Source: Anastrepha obliqua (Eukaryota > Arthropoda > Insecta > Diptera > Tephritidae). From it: a stretch of DNA of 64,000 nucleotides. Location: the NCBI RefSeq assembly GCF_027943255.1, contig NC_072897.1:23684044-23748043 (forward strand). Reading direction: 5' to 3'. Of this stretch, positions 1 to 10,330 are shown piece after piece (position 1 is the first letter of the stretch; each line of letters begins with the position of its first letter). The notes under the pieces were generated by a model, which was not told the origin of the DNA, ran no database searches, and saw only the letters and a program-made list of their open reading frames with translations. The position numbers and the translations under genes were made by a program.

Positions 1-39
1 GTATTCAACTCCGATTCCACGATAACTTTGGTTCATTGT

Positions 40-279
40 TCATAAATTTACAAACAATTTCGATGTCCTCACAACCATCTCTGAAACTCTGGCACGAGAC
101 AGACAACCATCGCCATAAACTTTGTTCATCAATTCAAATGTTTCGGTAAACATTTTACCGATTTTAAAACAAAAATTGATATTAGCTTTTTGTTCCAAAC
201 TCATTTTTGTACCGATGACACAAACATACTGACACTTTAGACGCAATAACTTCGCTTCCATCGAACCGAATGTCACCAA
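40..279 (-). pseudogene. mariner-like transposase, N-terminal helix-turn-helix fragment
   Basis: The reading frame encodes the DNA-binding start of a mariner transposase. Around residue 26 it reads MSLEQKANINFCFKIGK, followed by the TFELMNKVYGDGCLSRARV segment that forms the second helix-turn-helix in mariner/SETMAR proteins. The expected continuation (EWF.RF.GR and the DDE catalytic part) is missing; the frame ends in unrelated sequence. A full transposase is about 340-350 residues, so this is a small remnant cut by the window start or by deletion. No terminal repeats were found. Confidence 0.6.
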
Positions 280-539
280 GCTTTCACTGGAAGTCAGCTA
301 GGGATGTAACTTCGAACGCACTAACTCATTAAAAAGATGGGACCATCAAAAACATTTTTACGACGCCAGTCTTATTTATTTTGGACTTCACCTTGTAATT
401 ATTTACATATATTTTTATGAACCTTGGTGGAGATGTTAGAGAGGGAATGAGATTTGCAATCGCAGAATGTCGTCGTACATTGCATTCCAGAATAATGGCG
501 TTAGGACAGATGCTTATGGCACCCATCTAGAGACTTTAT

Positions 540-1040
540 ATTCTTTGACTGTGCCTTCCAAAGACCTGCTTTAAATTTTTCTCAATTGAACTTTTAAAAC
601 CATGGAGAGTCTCGACCATTTTCAGTACTCTTTTGTGCCCCTTTTCTATCTAACTCCCTCTTTTTACATCTGCTACACCAGCATGACTGCATCCGTCGTA
701 GACCTTCTCTTTCTAAAATCAAACTGTGTCTCAGAAAGGCTACCCCTGCCACGATTTCTATTGCTGATCTATTTCTATTCTGCGTTCCAGCAGCACGTGT
801 CGAGCATCCATATTCGTCGAAATGCATTGGGGTGTCTTGGTGGCTTCTCTGCCTTAAGTAAGGGGTAGAGTCGCTGGTGTGTCGAGATAGATGGGAAAAC
901 ACCGCGTTCAAAACATTCGTTGTATGTTTGAATAAAAGATTAGGGGTTCGCGCTTTAAATCTCTTCACCGCGAGAAGTACTTCCTCCATCGTAATAGGTG
1001 GGAACTCATACTCGGGAAAAAATTTCCGATCGAATGGTGG
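540..1040 (-). pseudogene. Decayed non-LTR retrotransposon RT fragment
   Basis: Minus-strand translation begins with a patch typical of the start of a LINE RT domain (PPITMEEVLLAVKRFKAR near 930-1010). After a frame change it shows SLSETQFDFRKRRSTTDAVM around 690-745, matching the QFGFRKGRST.DA motif of R1/Jockey-group reverse transcriptases. Several stops and frame changes interrupt it. The YADD catalytic region is absent. It is a dead fragment, perhaps R1-like; the clade is uncertain. Confidence 0.5.
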
Positions 1041-1304
1041 CCGGAAAAAGGAAGCTTATTATATGTTCAAGCTGTTTAGGGCACGAAATCTGAGATCATG
1101 CCGATTTTTTCATCTTTTTGGTTGCGACTTTATGTGCCAAGACCCAGGGGTATTTGTCAGCGTTGTTTCAATGACTAAGAAAACATATTTTCTTGCTTAC
1201 CATTATGTCCCGTTTAAAATCCCTACGCATGTTGTTCTATATAGCAAAAATATTCGATTCAATTATACATGAACACTAATTTAATCATGCAAATAAGTTT
1301 ATTT

Positions 1305-1437
1305 GTAAGTGGCAACATGCTTTCATGCCCGGAAGATCAGCTTGCTCTAGTCTACAAGTAGTTCTAGCCTCTAAAAAAATAATAAATGCATGATAACCAT
1401 GCCCAGCTAGATGTTATATATTCAGACTTCTCCTTTT
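1305..1437 (+). pseudogene. Short LINE RT fragment ending at the catalytic D motif
   Basis: Plus-strand translation gives QHAFMPGRSACSSLQVVLAS, a break, then HDNHAQLDVIYSDFS. These match the QHGFMPGRST...DVIYTDFSKAFD segment of CR1/Jockey-type reverse transcriptases, including the first catalytic aspartate. The match stops abruptly near 1437, where the minus-strand Jockey sequence begins, so it was probably cut by that insertion. Only about 44 codons remain. Confidence 0.5.
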
Positions 1438-1517
1438 GAAGTAGGTCTCTTATATCTTTCCCAATTTGTTTAGCTTTTTCTTGTCGTCTGGAAATCTTGT
1501 TGTCTGCCATTTCTTCC

Positions 1518-2443
1518 TTAGCTTTCTTTTTTTTTTATTTTTTTTAGTTTCTTTTTTATCGTATCAGGTTTGTAGTCATTCTTTACTTTAGTTGGTGGAG
1601 AGGGTGTAGATTTACTAACTGCCTCAATAGTTTTGTCGTTAAAAAAAGCTATAGCTGTCTCAATTTCATCGCCTGTTTCCAAAGATATTTTTGTGTCTAA
1701 ATATGATTCCAAAAGCTCAGTAAACGCATTCCAGTCTGTACGATGATGGTGGATTTAAATTGTTGCGGTGGTTGTTGGGTTCTTAGTATAATTGGCGAGT
1801 GATCAGAAGAGAGTTCAAGACAAGATTCAATTGTCAGTACGTTTGGATTAATTGATTTCATGATAAAAAAGTCAAGTAAGTCAGGTACTTTCTTAATGTC
1901 AGAGGGCCAGTAAGTGGGTTCTCCGGCACTTATTTAATTACAATTACGCGCTCTGATGGCGTCAAGTAATGCTTTTCCTTTCGTGTTTGTTAATCTTGAA
2001 CCCCACATCATATTTGTTGCGTTATAATCTCCTCCGGCAGTAAATCTACTTCCAAGTGTTTCAAGGTAGTTAGCGTATTGTGTTGTTTTATTGTTGTATT
2101 TCGGAGGGCAGTAAGCAACTGATATGGTAAGCTGGCCTAGAGTGTCATTTATTTGTATCGTCGTTGCTTGCAGATGGTCCATTTGATATTCTTCCATTTT
2201 GTTAAACATAATATTTTGTCTCAGTATAATAGCTGTTCCGCCGTGTGCTCTGTTGTCAGGGTGATTGGTGCATATTATTTTGTAGCCGGGAATACTAACG
2301 TAGCTTTTGTCATTAAAATGAGTTTCTGACACCAATAGTATGTCAATGTTGTATTGGTCAATAAAAGTTGAAGTTTCAAGAATATGTTGATTTAGTCCGT
2401 TTGCATTCCATAAGGCTATTGCCATTTTACTTTGCTTGTCCAT
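1518..2443 (-). pseudogene. Jockey ORF2, AP-type endonuclease part
   Basis: The frame starts with MAIALWNANGLNQH and shows the apurinic endonuclease motifs in order: SETHFNDKSY, HGGTAIILR, AGGDYNATNMMWGSR, then, after frame breaks, a SSDHSPI motif near 1,830. Downstream comes DWNAFTELLESYLDT (about 1,715). The sequence then degenerates into KKLKKIKKKES. The enzyme nicks target DNA for LINE insertion. The RT domain is missing, so the copy is dead. Note GGDYNA, the usual Jockey variant of GDFNA. Confidence 0.7.
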
Positions 2444-2481
2444 CGAATTTGGTGACCAGTAGTGTGATTATATTCATCATG

Positions 2482-4655
2482 TTAGTCATTTGATTGATGA
2501 GCTGGCTCATCATTTTTTTTAAGTTCTTGAATATCCTCATTTTGAGGGTTAGGCATACCTGTTTTATTATTTGTAGCTTGTGCTGCTACTTGCGCATAGG
2601 TTGATAACCCGATTCTAGCGGGTTCGACTGTGTTTTCTTGTTGCGGCGGGTTCAGTATCGGAGTCTGGAGTTCCTTTTCGCGTAGAGCTGGAAAACGTTG
2701 CACCCTCAGTGATTTGTGTACCATACATCCTTTATAATTGGCTGTGTGTTTTTCGTACTTTTATTGATTGAACAGTTCGCAGTTTTATGCGGGCCTGCAC
2801 ACTTAACACAGATTGGATTTTTTGTGCAATAGTTTCTAGTATGCCCATATTTTTGGCAGTTGAGACATTGTGGAAGAGACCTTATTTGACAAGGGGGCCC
2901 GAATCTTACCCTACAATGCAATAGATTTGTTATATTGTATATATCTTTGTTGTTACTATTTGTTTTGATTTCCAGTGAGAATAAAGGTAGAGGTTGTTTT
3001 GAGTCGCTTTTGAGGATGTTGAAAATATTTGTTACATCATGACCGTATTCAGCGAGTTCAGATTTAATGTCATTTATGTTTGTAGAATGATGCATATTGC
3101 GCAGAAGTACTTTAAACCCTTTTTCTTCCTTTGGTCGGAATGTATAGTATTGAGTATTTCATTCTTTAAGTAGTTTTATTGTTGCTGAATAATGCGTTGA
3201 TTCCTTCGTTTGTATCTTTATTTCATTGTTCTTAAGTACTTTTAGTTCATAATTATTTTGTATACATTCATTAAGAGCTTTGATAAGAGTGCCTAAGACC
3301 CGATTTACACGAGGAGACATCTGGAAGGGAGACACTGGAAATTCTCTTTTCATGTCTCATTCGCGGCCACACGGGCAAAATTGTTTTCGACAACATTTTG
3401 ACATTTAATGCTTTAGCATCGTCTGGTTCGGATGTATTCTCGCACGCGCTTGCATGTAAAGCAGAGAGCGTTCGACAACAGTTTCTTAAATATATGAATG
3501 AAAAATGCAAACTGGTTAAATAATAAATAATTTGTTGTTTTTTTATTTAAATATATTTATAAATTGTTGTACTTGAATAAAAAAAATTAAATTAAAAATA
3601 CTTCATACATAAATAATTAACTTAAAATTAACTTGAGTATCTAGAAATGCGGGGAAAATTAGAATTCAACATAAACATGCCCCATAATATATTTTAAATT
3701 ATACCTACTTTACTAGCAAAAATAATCGTGCATTTCCCAAGCAGTGTTCGGATGTTTGTCATCTTTGTTATCTTCCATTTGCTTGAAAACCAACTCATAA
3801 CTCAGAACCTTCTCCCACAAAAGAAGAAAACAAATGAAGCAACTGTCAAAAATTGCTTTAAGATTGGAAATACGAATAAGAAGAGCAAAGCGTGTCGCCA
3901 GTACAGGAGACAAATTCCCTTCTCTCTTCCGCGGCCGTCCTTCACCCCCGAACAAAATGTTTCTCTTCCAGATGTCTCCTCGTGTAAATGGGCACTAATA
4001 CTTGGACTTTTTGTACGTAGATTGGTGGTGGCTTTGGTACATATTTGGGCTTTGTTGTTATTGAATTAAGAATTTGCGTCTCTTCTTTTTCATTCTCTTC
4101 TAATTCGTTCTCTTGGTCCAGTATATCAAATCTATTCTATGACGGTGGTTTACCCAGCCAATATGTGAGCTGTTGCTGTTCTGAGGACAATTTCCTTGTT
4201 TTCTTGTTTGCATTTACTTCTGCTTTTTCTGGAGAACTGCGTAAACGCTTGGGTGTTTGGCTTTTCTTTGAGTTGTTGGGTTGCTCAGCAATAGATGTTT
4301 TTAGTGTCGTGCACATAATACACTTTGCGTTAGTCGCTGATGATGATACCGTGGTTGTTACTGCTGAGACTGTCGTTGTCGTGCTGGTGTTTGTTGTGAG
4401 TGTTACGAGAGCAAGAATAGCTGTTGTTGCGGAGGCTGTTGCTGTAGTGGTGGTCTTTGTTGAAGATGTTAGTAGAGCAGCTAGAACATTTTCAGTTATA
4501 GGAGGAGTGTGGATTTGATCAATTTCTTTGTTAAGCTTATTCGCGTGCGAGAGTACGGCATTTGGTCGGACCGCAAGCGGTTGATTATTTAACAAATTGT
4601 TTACACTGTGAGAGCGGCTACGCTCGCACGGAGAAGAGCGTTGGACGTTGGACAC
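2482..4655 (-). pseudogene. Jockey ORF1 (gag-like nucleic-acid-binding protein), interrupted
   Basis: The N-terminal part (4,655-4,137) starts MSNVQRSSPCERSRSHS and is rich in Thr, Ser and Lys. The central part resumes after the Harbinger-type insertion at 3,353-3,159. The C-terminal part (3,095-2,706) carries zinc knuckles: CLNCQKYGHTRNYC followed by CVKCAGPHKTANC. This is the usual Jockey/Doc/X ORF1 layout, a protein that packages the LINE RNA. It is broken by the insertion and by frame changes near 3,159-3,095 and near 2,710, so no full protein can be made. Confidence 0.7.
3297..3995. mobile_element. PIF/Harbinger-type nonautonomous DNA transposon
   Basis: The two ends are inverted repeats sharing ATTTACACGAGGAGACATCT plus GGAAG (left from about 3,301, right ending about 3,990). 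Outer bases are GACCCG on the left and GTGCCC when the right end is reverse-complemented. A 3-bp TAA/TTA duplication flanks it (3,294-3,296 and 3,996-3,998), as is usual for PIF/Harbinger. It is 699 bp with no recognisable transposase, so it would depend on another element. Removing it rejoins the Jockey ORF1 frame. Superfamily assignment rests on the TSD and end bases. Confidence 0.75.
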
Positions 4656-4740
4656 TCATTTGCAAATATGCACTAGTTTAGTTATTTATGTTTTTTTTTT
4701 TTGTTTTTTTTTTTTTTGTTAGTTGAATGTCACGAAGCGA

Positions 4741-5440
4741 AACTTAGCGAATTAGTTTGGCACTTTTGATATTAAGAGTCACTATCTTGTTAATTTATCA
4801 AATATGCGGATATTTTACCGGGATTTGGTAGCTATTTCGCAGAGCGATTTATAAACATGTCCGTTCACTTGAGTGGAAAACATAAATATATAAATAATAG
4901 AAAATTATTTTGAAAATCGGCTCTATTGTTGAATGGTGTACAATAAACCATTTATGTATATATCAATGTAAAAATATGTATTGTGATAACACTTACCGGG
5001 AAATAAAACTTTTACTTATTCAATTACAAACTGTACAAAATCACCGTTACGAAACGAGAGATCTAGTAGTTATTTTTGATGTTAATTATCATTCTCAAAT
5101 CATATTGATTTCATTGCCTCCAAAGCATTCGCAGTGATCGGTTTCATTAAAAGAAATACCAATAACTTTAAAGTATTTTATCGGCTAGCTTCAAACGCGT
5201 ATTCGACCAATTACCCATCCTACTCTGATTTTATCTGCTTCTAGCAATTTGTTAGCAACAGGGACTGGTAACAGTGAAGCTGCTGTTTAAGTTCCTCTAC
5301 AGGCATCTCTAAGATTCTTTATTCTTCCTTTCGAGAAAATCATTTAAGAGCTATAGGAAAGTTTTTCAAAAAAACACACGTAAAATTCAGAAAAATGCAT
5401 GAAATATTTATTTAAATCGATAGTACAGTCCATATAATTT
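4741..5440. other. AT-rich stretch with no recognised gene
   Basis: About 700 bp between the 5' end of the Jockey element and the mariner-like remnant. I read both strands and found only short frames without family motifs, such as a 75-codon frame at 4,910-5,137. No terminal repeats, tRNA-like sequence or long tandem repeats were seen. Confidence 0.4.
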
Positions 5441-6090
5441 AATGCTTGAAGATTATTTCATGCAAATGTTGACCGCTACTGCGCTTCAAACGGTCCGTCC
5501 GCTAAGTCCCATTTTGGCATACTCTTTCCAATGTTTCGGCCGGTATCTCACATATAAATGCTTTAATGTTGTCCTCCAGCGCGTTTATTGAACAGGCTTG
5601 TCTGAATAAACATGAGCTTTAACATAGCCCCACACAAAATAATCTAATCTGGGTGGCCAATTGATAGGTCTCGAACGTGAAATAAAATGTTCACCGAACT
5701 CGCCTCTCAACAAGTCTATTGTTACGCGTGCTGTCTGGCATGTGGCACCGTCTTGCTGAAACCACATGTCATGTAAGTCAAGCTCTTGCTTTTTGGGCAA
5801 AAAAAAGTTGGATATCATTTCACGGTAGCTCTCACCATTCACAGTTACGTCACGATTCGTAGCATCTTTGAAGAATTACGGTGCAATGATACCTCCAGCC
5901 CATAAACCGCACCAAAATGTGACCTTTTCTGGATACATTGGTAGTTCTTGCAATTTTTCTGGCTGATCTTCACTCCAAAATCGACACTCCAAAATCGAAT
6001 ATGATTGTTATCGCCATATTTACACATAATCTTAGCGTTCCTGTAAGTGGACAAGCTCTCATATCTTCTCCTGACTTTTCTGGTCATGCT
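5440..6090 (-). pseudogene. mariner-superfamily (DUF4817-like) transposase, C-terminal half
   Basis: Minus-strand frames give EDQPEKLQELPMYPEKVTFW followed by CGLWAGGII (about 5,890-5,980), then ELDLHDMWFQQDGAT and ISRSRPINWPP, which carries the second catalytic region of IS630/Tc1/mariner DDE transposases. After a frame change near 5,605 it continues with INALEDNIKAFICEIPAETL and ends near 5,450. At least three frame breaks or stops are present. The N-terminal DNA-binding part is missing and no terminal repeats were found. The same protein family appears at 13,100-13,700. Confidence 0.65.
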
Positions 6091-6129
6091 TTCGTGTTAT
6101 TCGTTGTACGGGTATAGCAGTCGTATTAA

Positions 6130-6694
6130 CTTTGGTATTTAGTTGACAAAAGCCGAGGATAGAAAGACCGCGTTTTTCACCACATCGTCTACTACCTCCC
6201 GATAGAAATGTAGCTTACAATTCGCTCCCAACCTTTCTACTGCCTCCCTGATCTGAAGAATGATCTTGGAAGTTATATATTACTAAATGTCGTAATTGCT
6301 TTAGCAGCTGCCTGACTATCTATCTAAAAGTTAATTTTGGAGTTGACCCCAGTAGTATCGCAAGCTAGGTATGCTGCCATTTCAACTGTGAAATTCTTAG
6401 CCTGAAATGCACTGCAGGTATCTGGAAGCTTATACGTTGGTCCAAATCTGGGCCATATATGCCAGCGCCTACTCCACTAGTCATTTTGGAACCGTCCTTA
6501 TAAAAGGTAAGTCTATTGCGTTTGGAGCTAAGGCCCTTACGCCATCCTTCTTTTTTTATAGTAATCGTAAACCTCTTCCCCTTTGAAGACCGGAGCCATA
6601 TGGTCCATAGAGACCATATTGTACCGGTATATTGAGCTATGTTCTTTTCACGCCTCTGCTTAACAATTCGTTGTCGCCGCACCAGTACTTCCAA
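6130..6694 (-). pseudogene. LINE RNase H domain remnant
   Basis: The frame at 6,694-6,365 contains RLTFYKDGSKMTSGVGAGIY, the first RNase H motif (T/K-DGS, G-G). After a frame change it continues with FQAKNFTVEMAAYLAC (catalytic Glu region) and IDSQAAAKAI (catalytic Asp region) near 6,280-6,420. This order is that of the RNase H carried by I, LOA and R1-type LINEs, which removes RNA from hybrids. At least two stops and one frameshift are present. The rest of the LINE is not seen beside it. Confidence 0.6.
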
Positions 6695-6699
6695 TTGTC

Positions 6700-7220
6700 G
6701 CTATAATTATCGAACTCGCATTCACGCTCTCTCACCACTGCATCGTCTTTGTCCACGTTGGGGCTCCTGTTTACTTATGTATTGTTGCTGCCCAATAACT
6801 AACAACATGTACATAATATTGTCGGACTATTTTCGCTTATTGCATTTTTGCCTGCTGTTTCAGAAAGTCACACGTGAGGTCAGCTTCACATTGTCGGTAA
6901 AAGGTGAAATAGCAGGACATTTCCATTCAATCGTAAGCGTCTTAGTTAAATGTATTCTCTTGTCAGACGTCGAATAAAAAGCAACATGAAATTACTAGCG
7001 GGTGTTTTAATATTTTAAAGACGTTGTTAAAAATTGTAAAGGGCTTCACGATTCATCACGGTCCTTCGAGCCGATGATCGAAAATTAGATTTCTGTATTC
7101 AGTCTTGTTAAATTTTTAAACTTTTTTTTTAAATTTTCATAAATGATTCGGAGAGAATCCTTGTGGATGAGGGCGCCTTTGCAGCTTAAGCCAATGTCAG
7201 TAAACCAAGATGAGAAGCAC
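6700..7220. other. Spacer without recognised gene
   Basis: About 500 bp between the RNase H remnant and the BEL/Pao gag. The open frames here (for example 112 codons on the plus strand at 6,639-6,977) have no family resemblance and unusual composition, so I treat them as chance. A 5' region or LTR of the BEL element may lie here but I could not identify its ends. Confidence 0.35.
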
Positions 7221-7431
7221 CGGTGATACAACGCAGCATTCCAATCAAAATTCATCAGCGTGAAAATCTTTTCACAAACTTGCGTTTGTTGCACCTCAGC
7301 GTTGTCGAAGGTGACAATTTTTCGTTGCGTCAACTTACTGCGAAATTGGATTATGTAGAGACATTAGAAACGCAATTAGACGAGCTGAATGAATCTAAAC
7401 TAAACGCAGACCGAGGCGAAAATCGCAATAC

Positions 7432-7762
7432 ATATATATGTATATATATATATAATTGGCGCTAACACCCTTTTGGCCGAGCTCCTCCTTCTATTTGTGG
7501 TGTGCGTCTTGATATTGTTCCACAAATAGAGGGCCCTACAGTTTTAAGCTGATTCTGAACGGCAGATATTTCTTGTGAGAGGCTTTTTCTTGATAGAAAT
7601 ACACTCGACAGAAATACACACTTGCCTGCCGAGGGGCGACCGTTATTAGAAGAAACGTTTTCATAATTTTTGGTATTTCATGGAGATTGAAACCTACGTT
7701 CTCTCCGAATTCCGAATGGTAGTTACGCGCCAACACATTCGGCTAGGACGGCCGGCCGCATC
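7432..7762 (-). repeat. tRNA-derived SINE copy 1
   Basis: Oriented on the minus strand, with its 5' end at about 7,762. The head reads TAGCCGAATGTGTTGG (Pol III box A-like) and a damaged box B lies about 60 bp in. The body contains the conserved GAGGAGCTCGGCC block and the tail is (AT)n at 7,432-7,455. It is flanked by CGCAATAC at 7,424-7,431 and 7,763-7,770, a target-site duplication that interrupts the BEL gag frame. It is the most diverged of the five copies. Confidence 0.8.
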
Positions 7763-8443
7763 CGCAATACTCGACCAATTAAAAGAACTGCATAGAGTCC
7801 AACCTCTATGAGCAGCACACAAGCAGAGCAGCATCCTACACACCACATTAATATACCGAAATTGCAATTAATGAAATTCAGCGGGGAGCAGTCGTACTTA
7901 TACAATATGTTCCCCACCTTTGTGCACAACAACAAAGTTTCATAAGCAGTTGTTTCAACAATAGCCTATTAATCTTCCAGCCACACATGCCGAAAATTCA
8001 GGCATGCAGTCACTGGCAACTTCGGATCAAATCGCAGAAGCAATTTTACTACACGCCATACCAAGTAAGTTAGATTCAGCAACACGCACAAAATGGGAAG
8101 AAGAAGTGGCCGTCAAGTGAAATTGTAGAAGCTCATCACCTTTACAAATACTAACTTTGGCAGACCTCGCTGTATTCCTTAAGTGTCGTTGGCAGAGATT
8201 CAACATGCTTGAAATCAACAAGAAAGCCTGCCAATTGTTAACCCCGATGAGAAAACATTTGACTAAAGCAAGCAACAAATATGCGTGGGCAGTTATGAAT
8301 TCGCACACAAGGTGCTTGCTATTTGATGCAAGCCGAATTCATACATAGCTCGTTCAGTTGTATAGGGACAGACTAATGCCTGGGCAAGAACCACATTTCA
8401 AACAACTGTCCATCCAGCCGTAGGTGCCACACACACAGAAATA

Positions 8444-8958
8444 ATGAAAGCGATGGTTCCAATGGTTCGAAAAGGCGAGAATTGCAACCTAGTCGCCGAG
8501 CAGATTCACGGCGATGTCGTTTTTGTTACAGCCCGTATTCGCTTGTGCAATTCATCGGGATCGTCACTTATTGTTCGCACACTTTTGGACTCAGGATCAC
8601 TGCTTAATTTGATTGCAGAACATATCGCACAACATCTTCGTCTATCACGGACCAAGCGAAACAATGACAAAAACACATCAACTTTGTTACATAACTGACG
8701 TCAATGCACATCGAATACACTTAAAGCTTGGAAGCTGTGTTAATTCCTAATCAAGCTTTAGTTGAAAGGTTTAACGAATCAGGTGGCATCGACTATCTCA
8801 TCGGTGCTGGAATATTTTTCGATCTACAGCCTGTGGGCCAGATTAAATATCAGGTATCCCATTCTTCCAAAGACCACATTAGGATAGAACGTTCCCGGCA
8901 CAGCTCCATCGGACTCATCACATACTACAAATACTTCTTCATCGTTTCCCACATATAA
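8444..8958 (+). pseudogene. BEL/Pao aspartic protease region
   Basis: The frame has DVVFVTARIRLCNSSGSSL followed by RTLLDSGSLLNLIAEHIA, which holds the DSG catalytic triad of the BEL/Pao retropepsin (DUF1758 type). The next frame (8,728-8,958) carries IDYLIGAGIFFDL, the flap-side motif of the same domain. Family members cleave the Gag-Pol polyprotein. A stop and frame change near 8,695 split the domain. Confidence 0.7.
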
Positions 8959-9035
8959 AACGTTTATAGCTGTGGAAAGCCAAATACTTTAAACAATCTG
9001 CAAAAAATGCTTTCAGACAACGAATTGGCCTGTGA

Positions 9036-10311
9036 GTGATTCTTTGTGTTCACCACAATGAGGTTCCCGGTAAGCGGAAGGTTCATCGTTCGCCTGCCAT
9101 TGAAGGAAAAGCCAGCCGCGTTAGGCTAGTCTTAAGATATAGAAGGTTAGTAGGGCTTGATTATAAATTCTTAAAGGATCCTTCAAATTTAAAGAGTTAT
9201 CCTGAGTTCATACACGAGTATAAACAGATGCATAACATGAAGGTTGTCGAGAACGTCAAACTGAGCCGAAATTTTATTCCACACCATTGTGTTATGAAAA
9301 CTAACAGTAGCACCACAAAGTTACGCTTGGTTTTTGATGCGTCATGCTAAACTTGAAATGGGAAATCTGTGAATGACGTTCTTCGAGTAAGCCTTCACCA
9401 TCTTGAACCATTTTCACGATTCTTATTCGATTTTGAAACCACAGATATGTTTTTATAGCATGTCGCCAAAATGTACGTGGTTAACGGCGCCGCTTCTCCA
9501 TGGCAATGTATTTTACAGCGCGATTCACCACAAGCTCCAGTACAAATGTACCTAATGCAGACTGTTACATACGGCACAAGCTGCACAACCTACCTTGCAA
9601 CAAAATACTGAAGCGAAATCTGAAGAGTTTCCGATTAGCTCAGCTATTACGCTCAAGGACTTTTACGTTGATAATGTGATGACGTGTGCGTCCACTGTGA
9701 ACATGGTCATTGAAATCAAGCGTCAAGTTACGGCCTTGCTGAAACGAGTTGGTTTTCATTACCGCAAATTTTCTGCAAGCAAGATGAAAATCATCGACGA
9801 CTTACCATTGCATGACAGAGAAGAAATAATTAAACTAGGCTACGTTAAAACTCTCGGTCTGATATGGTCACCTTCTAAAGATGCCTTTTTCTTCAGCTGC
9901 CATGGATCCAGCAGTATCGTGCAAAGCTTTCCAATATTATCGTAAATAGCTGCCTTGTTTGACGCGCATGGAGAAAGTGTTTTGCGCAACAATGCTATAG
10001 GCCGAGCTTCTACAAACCGTTGTTGCAATGTTTTCATCTAATTTAAACAGTATTCACTGCTGGGCTGACTGAGGAATTGGATTGTGTTGGATTCGAGGGG
10101 AGCCAAATCGATGGACAGTATTTGTGGCCGAGCACGTCTCGAAGTTCAAAGGTTGACATCTAAAAACAAATGTCATCATGTACCATCCGTACTCAACCCT
10201 GCTGATCTTGTTTCTCCTAGCACAACACTGGCTGGCATCTGGAGTTTAGTCAAGAAGAGGGGCCCAAATCGTCAGATCCCAGATTGTTGGTATTCTTCTA
10301 GAATAGCATGA
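9036..10311 (+). pseudogene. BEL/Pao reverse transcriptase and RNase H remnants
   Basis: RT begins with CVHHNEVPGKRKVHRSPA and KLRLVFDASC (about 9,036-9,350). A damaged stretch reads FDFETTDMF and TVTYGTSCTTYLATKY, followed by DFYVDNVMTC at about 9,660. BEL polymerases normally have YVDD at that point; here the second catalytic aspartate is Asn. The C-terminal frame (10,084-10,311) has VQRLTSKNKCHHVPSVLNPA, typical of the RNase H/connection region. Several stops interrupt the chain, so it is inactive. Confidence 0.7.
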
Positions 10312-10330
10312 AATTTTAAAATTTGAAACT

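Larger units (their letters stand above)
1415..4740 (-). mobile_element. Jockey-clade LINE, 3'-truncated, with a DNA-transposon insertion in ORF1
   Basis: This minus-strand element has a 5' end near 4,740, ORF1 (4,655 down to about 2,480) and ORF2 (from 2,443). ORF2 covers the endonuclease and then stops in low-complexity lysine codons near 1,518, so the RT and 3' end are lost. A stretch at 1,440-1,540 is shared with the Jockey copy at 46,190-47,750, which shows the family occurs at least twice here. ORF1 is split by a 699-bp insertion at 3,297-3,995. The 5' edge has thymine runs (4,690-4,720). Confidence 0.75.
7270..10330 (+). mobile_element. BEL/Pao LTR retrotransposon, decayed, LTRs not identified
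   Basis: Plus-strand fragments follow BEL/Pao order. Gag starts near 7,290 with NLRLLHLSVVEGDNFSLRQL, is split by a SINE at 7,432-7,762, and resumes with PKLQLMKFSGEQSYLYN. The DQIAEAILLHAIPSKLD stretch lies near 8,025. Protease is at 8,444-8,698, RT from about 9,036 and RNase H to 10,311. Stops and frameshifts occur throughout. The integrase is missing: the element is cut near 10,330 by the 3' end of a LOA-like LINE. No LTR was recognised. Confidence 0.75.

Noticed and set aside
4045..4518. 157-codon plus-strand frame rich in Val/Ser
   Set aside because: It is the antisense of the Thr/Ser-rich Jockey ORF1 start at 4,137-4,655, whose product fits a known family.
6639..6977. 112-codon plus-strand frame
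   Set aside because: No family resemblance; partly antisense to the LINE RNase H remnant; composition looks random.
7085..7333. 82-codon minus-strand frame
   Set aside because: It overlaps the plus-strand BEL gag start, which has clear gag motifs, so the minus frame is a shadow.
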